A DNA stretch of 5,235 nucleotides from a bacterium (GTDB taxonomy: Bacteria > Atribacterota > Phoenicimicrobiia > Phoenicimicrobiales > Phoenicimicrobiaceae): the NCBI GenBank assembly GCA_018819665.1, contig JAHJOY010000043.1, positions 1 to 5,235 of the forward strand, given 5' to 3'. Shown here piece by piece: positions 1-5,235 of this stretch; within the stretch, counting starts at the first letter, position 1; each line of letters opens with the position of its first letter. The notes under the pieces are model-generated. The model was not told the origin of the DNA, did no database searches, and worked only from the letters and a program-made list of their open reading frames with translations. The position numbers were made by a program, and so were the translations under genes.

Positions 1-1
1 C

Positions 2-604
2 AATGAACTTAAAAAGCGGATAGTTTATCTGGATTACAAACCAAAACAAGTATTGAATATTAAAGAATTAGCGAAAGAATTTGGGGTTAGCCCTATGCCT
101 GTTCGAGAGGTTCTCATTCTCCTGGAAAATGAAAAATTAGTACATATAATTCCTAACAACGGTATCTATGTTACTGATGTAAGCTTTCAAGAACTGAAAG
201 ATGTCTTTGAAATCAGACTTTTTTTAGTTGGCCTTGCCGGGAAGTTGGCAGCTCAAAGAGTTACTCTAGAAGAATTAAATAAGATGAAGGAACTTCTTAA
301 GAAGATAAAACAAGAAAAGGAACGAAGAAAATTAATTCAATTGGATGCAGAATTTCACGATTTAGTAAACTGCTCTACTAAAAATCAAACCTTAGCTGAC
401 ACTTTAAAAAGATTACGAAATCAAATTGGCCGCCTCTGGTTCTTTGCTCAAGACAGCGATCTTTACTCTTCGCAAATTCCTTCAGATTTTGATGAACTTA
501 TAAAAGCTTTAGAAAAAAAAGATCAAGACAGATGCGAAGAGATTTTAAAAAACCATGCCATTCACTTTATCGAACAGATAAAGATAAACTTGTATAGTGA
601 ATAA
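2..604 (+). CDS. GntR/FadR-family transcriptional regulator, 5' end cut by window edge
   Basis: A DNA-binding repressor or activator of the FadR subgroup of GntR, which usually senses a small organic or amino acid. The frame is open from base 2; the TTG at 53 lies inside the winged-helix domain, so the true start is upstream of the window. 200 residues are visible of a usual 210-240. Visible residues about 1-60 are the winged helix: the helix-turn-helix reads NIKELAKEFGVSPMPVREVL, followed by ENEKLV and the wing PNNGIYV. The rest is a helical FCD-type ligand domain with the D-x-x-x-H pattern (LDAEFHDL, D115 and H119) and a C-terminal H185. The position where FCD proteins normally carry the His of an 'EH' pair is Phe163 here, so the usual metal site may be incomplete. 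It lies 169 bases upstream of the threonine dehydrogenase on the same strand, so control of that operon is plausible but inferred. The family call is firm; the ligand is unknown. Confidence 0.9.
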   Translation, partial: NELKKRIVYLDYKPKQVLNIKELAKEFGVSPMPVREVLILLENEKLVHIIPNNGIYVTDVSFQELKDVFEIRLFLVGLAGKLAAQRVTLEELNKMKELLKKIKQEKERRKLIQLDAEFHDLVNCSTKNQTLADTLKRLRNQIGRLWFFAQDSDLYSSQIPSDFDELIKALEKKDQDRCEEILKNHAIHFIEQIKINLYSE

Positions 605-615
605 AAATTCTTTTT

Positions 616-752
616 GTCATTCCGCACTTGATGCGGAATCCATAAATACAATACTTACTAAAGATGGATTCCCTCTTTCGAGGGAATGACACTAATAAAG
701 ACAAAATTACATTACTACCGTCATAGACAGTGGACTTCTAAGTTCAACTAAA
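616..752 (+). repeat. Dispersed palindromic intergenic repeat, copy 1
   Basis: Its 75-base palindromic part (616-690) begins GTCATTCC and ends GGAATGAC, an exact 8-base terminal inverted repeat. It can form two local hairpins: ATTCCGCA/TGCGGAAT (619-626 with 632-639, loop CTTGA) and ATTCCCTC/GAGGGAAT (668-675 with 680-687). It can instead form one long arm in which the termini pair and GGAATCCAT (635-643) pairs with ATGGATTCC (664-672). A non-palindromic tail (697-752) also matches copy 2 at 3128-3307. The element has no coding capacity and resembles REP/MITE-like elements. It fills most of the gap between the regulator and threonine dehydrogenase and ends just before the latter's ribosome binding site. 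No U-run follows either hairpin, so it is not a classical terminator, though it could affect mRNA stability or read-through. Confidence 0.85.
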
Positions 753-763
753 TTGATTTTTAA

Positions 764-768
764 AGGAG
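764..768 (+). promoter_or_regulatory. Ribosome binding site fixing the threonine dehydrogenase start
   Basis: AGGAG lies five bases before the ATG at 774. The alternative in-frame TTG at 753 would put this site inside the coding region and add seven residues ahead of the Rossmann-fold strand that normally opens the protein, so ATG 774 is the start. Confidence 0.85.
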
Positions 769-773
769 AAAAA

Positions 774-1736
774 ATGAAAAGAATTCTAATAACCGGAGCG
801 CTGGGTCAAATTGGTTCTGAACTTATCACTTTTTTAAGAAAAAGATATGGTAATGAAAATGTTATTGCCTCAGACATTAAATTAATTCCTGAAGAAATGG
901 TCGACCAAAATAGACCCTTTGAGCATATCGATTGTTTAGATGCCCAGGAGATTTATTCTGTAATTAAAAAATATAAAATTGATGCCATATTTCATCTTGC
1001 TGCTGTTCTTTCTGCTACCGGTGAAAAGAATCCTCAATTAGCCTGGAAAGTAAACATCAATGGCCTTTACAATGTGCTGGAAATAGCCAGGGAATATAAA
1101 TGTGCCGTCTTCACCCCCAGTTCGATTGCCGCTTTTGGCCCTTCTACTCCCAAAGATAACACTCCTCAAGAGACAATTCAAAGACCCAACACCATCTATG
1201 GATTAACCAAAGTTACCGGAGAGCTGCTTTGCGATTATTATTATTCAAAATATGGAGTAGATACCAGAGGAGTGCGTTTTCCGGGAATCATTTCTTATAC
1301 TGCCCTTCCCGGCGGAGGAACTACCGATTATGCTGTAGAAATCTTTTACGAGGCATTAAGAAATAAAAAATATACCTGCTTCTTAGATAAAGATACTTAT
1401 TTGGATATGATGTATATGCCTGATGGTCTAAAAGCCGCAGTTAATCTGATGGAAGCTGACCCTTCCCGATTAAAACACAGGAATGCCTATAATGTGACTG
1501 CAGAAAGCTTTAATCCGGAACAACTCGCTCGGGAAATCAAAAAATACATTCTGGATTTTGAGATGAACTACGATGTTGACCCAATGCGGCAGGCAATTGC
1601 CGATTCCTGGCCTAACCGGTTAGACGATAGTGCAGCCAGAGAAGATTGGGGATGGTCTCCGGATTATAATTTAGAAGCAATGACCAAGGATATGATTGAA
1701 AAACTGAAAATCAAACTTAATATAGCGGACAAATAG
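774..1736 (+). CDS. L-threonine 3-dehydrogenase, short-chain (SDR) type
   Basis: Oxidises L-threonine to 2-amino-3-oxobutyrate with NAD+ (EC 1.1.1.103) in the cytoplasm. The protein has 320 residues, normal for the extended-SDR threonine dehydrogenases and distinct from the zinc-dependent Tdh of E. coli. Visible motifs: the nucleotide loop G8-A-L-G11-Q-I-G14; Asp34 at the end of the second strand, expected for NAD rather than NADP; HLAA (74-77); the catalytic Ser region PSSIAAFGP (115-123); Y142-G-L-T-K146; and RFPGIIS (168-174). The PGGGTTDYA stretch (179-187), MMYMPD (212-217) and the C-terminal SWP-x-x-LDDSAAR-x-DWGW block are the signatures that separate this enzyme from sugar epimerases of the same fold. 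The gene downstream encodes the next enzyme of the pathway, which strongly supports the assignment. The 102-base spacer to that gene has no obvious terminator, so the two are probably co-transcribed. Confidence 0.93.
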   Translation: MKRILITGALGQIGSELITFLRKRYGNENVIASDIKLIPEEMVDQNRPFEHIDCLDAQEIYSVIKKYKIDAIFHLAAVLSATGEKNPQLAWKVNINGLYNVLEIAREYKCAVFTPSSIAAFGPSTPKDNTPQETIQRPNTIYGLTKVTGELLCDYYYSKYGVDTRGVRFPGIISYTALPGGGTTDYAVEIFYEALRNKKYTCFLDKDTYLDMMYMPDGLKAAVNLMEADPSRLKHRNAYNVTAESFNPEQLAREIKKYILDFEMNYDVDPMRQAIADSWPNRLDDSAAREDWGWSPDYNLEAMTKDMIEKLKIKLNIADK

Positions 1737-1740
1737 AATT

Positions 1741-1764
1741 CAGAAGTCAGGAGTCAGGAGTCAG
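1741..1764 (+). repeat. Seven-base tandem repeat (AGTCAGG)
   Basis: From 1745 the unit AGTCAGG occurs twice in full, followed by six bases of a third unit. The preceding CAGA (1741-1744) looks like a degenerate further unit. It starts four bases after the threonine dehydrogenase stop codon and shows no open frame or hairpin of its own. Confidence 0.75.
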
Positions 1765-1793
1765 AATATAAGCATATCGCGTAAAACCTGTCC

Positions 1794-1817
1794 TACGATA
1801 TACGATATACGATATAC
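1794..1817 (+). repeat. Seven-base tandem repeat (TACGATA)
   Basis: Three exact units of TACGATA are followed by TAC. CGATAT at 1796-1801 is the reverse complement of ATATCG at 1774-1779, so the stretch between can form a small hairpin. It ends nine bases before the kbl ribosome binding site. With the AGTCAGG array it makes the tdh-kbl spacer a patchwork of period-seven repeats. Confidence 0.8.
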
Positions 1818-1838
1818 TAATAAAATGGAGGATAAAAA

Positions 1839-3071
1839 ATGGGGTTAGATAATTTAGAGAAAGTTCTTTCTCAAACTCTAAAAGAGTTAAAAGAGGAAGG
1901 ACGATTAAAAGGAAAAGAATACATTATAACTAAGGTCAAAAGAAGTGAAGGGGAAAAGGGTCCAAGATATTTCCTTAAAGGGAAAGGTGAGCAAGAATTT
2001 ATTAGAATGAATTCTAATTCTTATCTGGGAATGTCCTTAAGAGAGGAAATTATTCAGGAAGAAGAAAGAGTAACCAAAGAATATGGAGTCGGACCGGGAG
2101 CTGTCCGTTTTATCAGCGGAACATTCCAATCTCATCGGGAACTGGAAAAAAGGTTAGCAAAATTTCATCAAAGAGATGATGCTATGTTATTCAGTTCAGC
2201 TTATTCAACAGTAGTAGGAATCTTAACCCCTCTCATAACTTCTGACACCATTGTAATAAGTGATGAATTAAACCACAATTGCATAATCAATGCCCTTCGA
2301 CTTGCCCGGCCAAAAGATAAAAAAATCTATAAACATCTGGACATAAATAAGCTCGAAGATAGAATAAAAGAATCTGTTGGCCAAGCAAAAAGATTAATCA
2401 TTGTCACAGACGGCATCTTCAGCATGAGAGGCGATTACGCCCCTCTGGATATTATTTCCACCCTTTCCAAAAAATACGACCAGGAATTCCCGGAAAATAT
2501 TCTGTTAGTGGTAGATGATTCTCATGGTATTGGGGCTTACGGAAAAACCGGTCGGGGAACAGAAGAATATACTAATGCAAAGGGAGTAGATGTATTGGTG
2601 GGAACCCTGGGTAAAGCAGTTGGAGTAAATGGCGGATATGTAGTTTCCAATCAAACTGTTATCACTTACTTGAGAGAAACAGCGCCGATGTATATCTATT
2701 CTAATCCCATCTCCCCTGCCGAGGCAAGTGCGGCTTTAAAGTCTTTGGAAATACTGAACAGTGAAAGAGGAAAAGATATTTTAACTCACCTTCACCGGAT
2801 GACCAAGAAATTTGAAAAAGGTCTCCTTGATTTAGGATATGAAATTACTGAAAGTGATCATCCTATTGTTCCTTTAATGGTGAGGGATACAAAAAAAACA
2901 ACAGAGTTAGTAAACTATCTTATTGATAAAGGGATTCTCGCCACGGGTCTTAATTATCCGGTTGTCCCCAAAGGTGATGAAGAAATAAGATTTCAAATCA
3001 ATGCCGACCATACTCCTTATGATATTGACTATGCTCTAAGTGTTTTAAAAGACTATAAACAAAAAAAATAA
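1839..3071 (+). CDS. kbl: Glycine C-acetyltransferase (2-amino-3-ketobutyrate CoA ligase)
   Basis: A PLP enzyme of the alpha-oxoamine synthase family that cleaves 2-amino-3-oxobutyrate with CoA to glycine and acetyl-CoA (EC 2.3.1.29). The start ATG has GGAGG (1827-1831) seven bases upstream. Its 410 residues are slightly longer than the usual 395-400, mainly at the N-terminus. Visible elements: NSYLGMS (60-66); RFISGT (90-95); His146 in DELNHNCII, which stacks on the cofactor; TDGIFSMRGDYAPL (190-203); D226-D-S-H229, binding the pyridine ring; Schiff-base Lys259 in GTLGKAVGVNGGY; and Arg384 in IRFQINADHT, the expected carboxylate-binding residue. Several segments differ from E. coli-type Kbl: SSAYST replaces the usual S-C-F-D-A-N, Arg197 stands where Asp is common in SMDGD, and the loop after Lys259 is shorter. 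The family also contains 8-amino-7-oxononanoate and 5-aminolevulinate synthases; pairing with threonine dehydrogenase decides for Kbl. Confidence 0.9.
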   Translation: MGLDNLEKVLSQTLKELKEEGRLKGKEYIITKVKRSEGEKGPRYFLKGKGEQEFIRMNSNSYLGMSLREEIIQEEERVTKEYGVGPGAVRFISGTFQSHRELEKRLAKFHQRDDAMLFSSAYSTVVGILTPLITSDTIVISDELNHNCIINALRLARPKDKKIYKHLDINKLEDRIKESVGQAKRLIIVTDGIFSMRGDYAPLDIISTLSKKYDQEFPENILLVVDDSHGIGAYGKTGRGTEEYTNAKGVDVLVGTLGKAVGVNGGYVVSNQTVITYLRETAPMYIYSNPISPAEASAALKSLEILNSERGKDILTHLHRMTKKFEKGLLDLGYEITESDHPIVPLMVRDTKKTTELVNYLIDKGILATGLNYPVVPKGDEEIRFQINADHTPYDIDYALSVLKDYKQKK

Positions 3072-3127
3072 ACAGTTCCAAAAGATTTATAAAATTAAAC
3101 GAAATTAAAAAAGTAAAGTACCTCTTT

Positions 3128-3307
3128 GTCATTCTGCGCTTGATGCGGAATCCATAAGTATAACACTTAATAAGGATAGATTCCCACTCCCCGATCAGGT
3201 CGAGGACAGGTTTCGTGGGAATGACATAATTGGATCGGGAATGACAGTGACAAAGTCAAAATTAGATTACCACCACTGAAGACGATGAATTTCCAAGTTT
3301 AATTAAA
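3128..3307 (+). repeat. Dispersed palindromic intergenic repeat, copy 2 (expanded)
   Basis: Second copy of the repeat at 616-752, in the same orientation. Bases 3128-3185 match 616-673 at 50 of 58 positions, and 3252-3307 match the tail 697-752 at 41 of 56 with no gap. It is longer because the second hairpin (ATTCCCAC at 3180-3187 with GTGGGAAT at 3215-3222) carries a 27-base loop where copy 1 has four bases, and because the right terminus is duplicated. It occupies most of the 239-base gap between the convergent kbl and SYLF genes. The hairpins could slow transcription from both sides, but no run of U follows them and no promoter is evident. Bases 3072-3127, before the repeat, are AT-rich and hold nothing I recognise. 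Confidence 0.85.
3217..3245 (+). repeat. Duplicated repeat terminus within copy 2
   Basis: GGGAATGAC occurs at 3217-3225 and again at 3237-3245, 20 bases apart. Copy 1 has it once (682-690). The tail homology continues from the second occurrence, so the intervening 20 bases look like an insertion or local duplication. Confidence 0.75.
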
Positions 3308-3310
3308 GTA

Positions 3311-4006
3311 TTATTTGCTAACTTTCTTAATCAGTAGTAATAATTTCAGCACTGCAGGATTTATAGAAACTCTATTTTCTAATATAGTTCGATTAGATAT
3401 GCTCTTCCCATAAAATAATTCATTCGCCTCACTATCCTCTTCGATAGCTGAACCCTGGAAAGAAGCTCCGATGTAAGCCCCCTTACTTATAGAATAAGAG
3501 TATATTGAGGCTTTAAACTTATAATCTGTATCTGCTGAAAGAGACCTTCCCAATGGACCTGCGGCGATACTGGCAGTACCGCCCAGGGTAAGATTATCTT
3601 CCATAAATCCTTCCATTCCCCGTTCATTGGAAATAACTAAAACCAGGGCGATTGATTGAATGCCTATCTGGGGACCGACACTTATACTTTTAATCTTTAC
3701 AAAGGCAGGACCATAACATATCCCTACCCTGCTATCTTTTCTAAATATTATACCTTTTCCATACTGTCCGCCAATTCCCCATCCTATTTTAATTATCGAA
3801 GGAAAAATGGCTATGCCTTTCGCTTCTTTCAAAAGAGCTCCAAAAGCTCCGCTATCCTCTGATGCTGACATTTCCTCTAATACTTCGATAGATTCGTTAA
3901 TTATTTCTGATGGCGTCATCGTCGTAGGGGCTGCTTGCACTATGCAAGTTAAAACTAAAAATAATAACGGTGTTAAAATAATATATTTCACAGTTTTATT
4001 TTTCAT
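3311..4006 (-). CDS. Secreted SYLF-domain (Ysc84/DUF500) lipid-binding protein
   Basis: A 231-residue exported protein. The N-terminus is a signal peptide: lysines at 2, 4 and 7, a hydrophobic core at about 9-23, and a likely signal peptidase I site near VQA/A (23-26). Cys21 is preceded by Thr, so it is not a good lipobox. Residues about 30-200 match the SYLF domain: a helix with EIINESIEVLEEM, then EAKGIAIFP (61-69), GWGIGGQYGKGI (75-86), GPAFVKIKSISVGPQIGIQS (99-118), NERGMEGFM (127-135), LGGTASIAAGPLGR (141-154) and KGAYIGASFQGSAI (175-188). In eukaryotes this domain binds phosphoinositides and other lipids; bacterial members are extracytoplasmic and mostly uncharacterised. The start overlaps the end of the glycosyltransferase gene by 11 bases, which points to co-translation and a shared envelope role. 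The last 30 or so residues, rich in Leu, Ile and Lys, lie outside the domain. Its exact function is unknown. Confidence 0.88.
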   Translation of the reverse strand: MKNKTVKYIILTPLLFLVLTCIVQAAPTTMTPSEIINESIEVLEEMSASEDSGAFGALLKEAKGIAIFPSIIKIGWGIGGQYGKGIIFRKDSRVGICYGPAFVKIKSISVGPQIGIQSIALVLVISNERGMEGFMEDNLTLGGTASIAAGPLGRSLSADTDYKFKASIYSYSISKGAYIGASFQGSAIEEDSEANELFYGKSISNRTILENRVSINPAVLKLLLLIKKVSK

Positions 4007-5235
4007 TTTTTATTTTCCCCTCATAATCTATGGCCAGAATATCTTTTATAAAATTTTTCTTCTCTTTGGTTTTAGATTTTTTTATCTCAATTACTTCCCG
4101 ATAGAGATTTAACATTCTTTCGGAAATTATATCAATACTATATTTTTCAGAAGTCTTTAATGCTCCCTGAGAGAGCTTTTCCCTTAATTCTGGCTCTCTT
4201 ACAATTTTTTCTAAGGCATCAGCAAATTTTTCGGTATCGTTATCGACCAATAGTCCGTCCAGTCCGTCTGTCAATATATCTACTGCTCCCGGAGCCCTAA
4301 CTGCTAATACAGGAATACCTGAGGCTAAGGCTTCTATTATGGTTAAAGGATTAACTTCTGTAGTTGAGGCTGTGGCAAATGTATAACCTATCTTATAATA
4401 ATGCTTAACATCTTTATATTCCACATTTCCAGTAAATATTACATCGTTTCCTACTCCAAGAGATATAGCAAGTTTTTTTAAATCCTCTAATGATAGACCG
4501 CTACCAACTATTACCAGCTTTATCCCTGTAACGCCCTTTCTTTTGATTATAGCGAGTGCCTTTATAATCTTATCTATACTTTTCTCTGGTGCCATCCTTC
4601 CCACAAAAAGGATTATTTTATTTTCTTCTTTAAGATCATATTTCTTTCTAATCTCAAAACATTTCAAATCATCCTTCTCTCTGAAAGAAGCCAAGTTTAT
4701 CGCATTAGGAATAACCTCAATTCTCTTTGTTATCCCATAGCAGCTTCTTAATAAATCTTTCATTGATGTAGAAGGTGTAGTTATACAATCAATTTTATAG
4801 GCTAAATTAGAAATTATCCTTTTAATCGCTTTCTGGGTTATTATTTGTGGTATAGGAGCAGCATAATGAGCATACTGTTCATATTGAGTATGAAGAGTTA
4901 ATATCTTGGGAATACCTAATTTTTTGCCATACATTATAGCTGGTGAACTTAACACAAAGGGGTGATGAACATGGACAATATCAGGATTAAATTCGGTTAT
5001 AACTTTTTTCGCCCTAAAAGACAAAGGTATGGCGATGGGATATTTTGCTTTACTAGTCAAGTTTACCGACCTATACCTGAATACATTTTTCTCTTGGTCA
5101 ATATAATCTTCTACTTTAGGAGCAAAAATATAAGTCTTATGGCCTTTTCTTTCATAGGCTTCTTTTAAAGATACTATACTAGTAACGACTCCGTTAATTA
5201 ATGGTTTATAACAATTAGTAAAAAAAGCAATCCTC
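3996..5235 (-). CDS. Family 4 glycosyltransferase, probably acting on a lipid acceptor; 5' end at window edge
   Basis: A GT-B retaining glycosyltransferase that would transfer a sugar from a nucleotide-sugar donor at the inner face of the membrane. The TTG at 5060 is not the start: the frame stays open to base 5234 and encodes RIAFFTNCYKPLINGVVTS, the usual opening of this family. Probably only the initiator Met, or a few residues, is missing. 412 residues are visible. Numbered from that Arg: the acceptor-side glycine loop NGVV (14-17); DIVHVHHPF (85-93); HTQYEQYAHY (115-124), typical of diacylglycerol glucosyltransferases and relatives; VIPNAINL (175-182); the donor-site VGRMAPEK with Arg213 and Lys218; VGSG (243-246); and the E-x7-E motif with Glu293 and Glu301 (TEVNPLTIIEALASG). 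The Lys/Glu-rich C-terminus (about 380-412) is beyond the fold. It overlaps the SYLF gene by 11 bases. Family is certain; a 1,2-diacylglycerol 3-glucosyltransferase-like role is likely but unproven, and polysaccharide glycosylation is the alternative. Confidence 0.88.
   Translation of the reverse strand, partial: RIAFFTNCYKPLINGVVTSIVSLKEAYERKGHKTYIFAPKVEDYIDQEKNVFRYRSVNLTSKAKYPIAIPLSFRAKKVITEFNPDIVHVHHPFVLSSPAIMYGKKLGIPKILTLHTQYEQYAHYAAPIPQIITQKAIKRIISNLAYKIDCITTPSTSMKDLLRSCYGITKRIEVIPNAINLASFREKDDLKCFEIRKKYDLKEENKIILFVGRMAPEKSIDKIIKALAIIKRKGVTGIKLVIVGSGLSLEDLKKLAISLGVGNDVIFTGNVEYKDVKHYYKIGYTFATASTTEVNPLTIIEALASGIPVLAVRAPGAVDILTDGLDGLLVDNDTEKFADALEKIVREPELREKLSQGALKTSEKYSIDIISERMLNLYREVIEIKKSKTKEKKNFIKDILAIDYEGKIKNEK
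4017..4022 (-). promoter_or_regulatory. Ribosome binding site of the SYLF gene, inside the glycosyltransferase gene
   Basis: On the minus strand GAGGGG lies ten bases before the ATG at 4006-4004, within the last codons of the glycosyltransferase. It supports this start and coupled translation of the two genes. Confidence 0.65.

Noticed and set aside
628..652. TTGATG and TACAAT as a promoter for threonine dehydrogenase
   Set aside because: The spacing is only 13 bases and both boxes are within the palindromic repeat.
668..690. Intrinsic terminator after the GntR gene
   Set aside because: The GC-containing hairpin is not followed by a run of T; the next bases are ACTAATAAAG.
724..740. Imperfect dyad TAGA-C-AGT-GG-ACT-TCTA as an operator for the GntR regulator
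   Set aside because: It needs a one-base bulge, does not fit the usual FadR-type half-site spacing, and lies in the repeat tail, where copy 2 does not preserve it.
774..1736. UDP-glucose 4-epimerase or similar sugar nucleotide enzyme
   Set aside because: The GGGTTDYA and SWP-x-x-LDDSAAR motifs and the adjacent kbl point to threonine dehydrogenase.
1813..1818. TATACT as a -10 promoter element for kbl
   Set aside because: It is a by-product of the TACGATA array, and no reasonable -35 element lies 16-18 bases upstream.
616..3307. CRISPR array
   Set aside because: The repeats are two distant, diverged copies with no regular spacers and no cas genes nearby.
3656..5168. Open frames on the plus strand at 3656-3862, 3807-4112, 4543-4740 and 4962-5168
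   Set aside because: They lie opposite two well-supported minus-strand genes, resemble no family I know, and lack convincing ribosome binding sites.

Overview
The window is a low-GC (AT-rich by eye) bacterial chromosomal segment with strong Shine-Dalgarno sites, short intergenic regions and dispersed palindromic intergenic repeats. No rRNA, tRNA, CRISPR array, transposase or phage gene is visible. The gene content (NAD-dependent threonine catabolism, a family 4 glycosyltransferase, a SYLF-domain secreted protein) and the repeats would suit an uncultivated anaerobic bacterium. The sequence alone does not fix a phylum.

Left half, plus strand. A GntR/FadR-type regulator, cut by the left window edge, is followed by a 169-base gap that is largely filled by a palindromic repeat. 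Next come an SDR-type L-threonine 3-dehydrogenase and, after a 102-base spacer containing two seven-base tandem repeats, a glycine C-acetyltransferase (kbl). The two enzymes form the classical two-step pathway: threonine is oxidised to 2-amino-3-oxobutyrate, which is cleaved with CoA to glycine and acetyl-CoA. The regulator is the obvious candidate to control the pair, but only by position.

Centre. A 239-base gap between the convergent kbl and SYLF genes holds a second, longer copy of the same palindromic repeat. The two copies align over the palindromic part (50/58) and again, without gaps, over a 56-base non-palindromic tail (41/56). Mismatches are mostly transitions.

Right half, minus strand. 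A family 4 glycosyltransferase runs off the right edge; its reading frame stays open to the last bases of the window, so probably only the start codon and at most a few residues are missing. It overlaps by 11 bases the start of a small secreted SYLF-domain (Ysc84/DUF500) protein. The glycosyltransferase resembles those that glycosylate diacylglycerol, and SYLF domains bind lipids, so the pair probably acts on the cell envelope.

I do not see a previously undescribed system. The best leads are the repeat family, with two mutually exclusive folds and a conserved tail, the mosaic spacer inside the threonine operon, and the coupled glycosyltransferase-SYLF pair.
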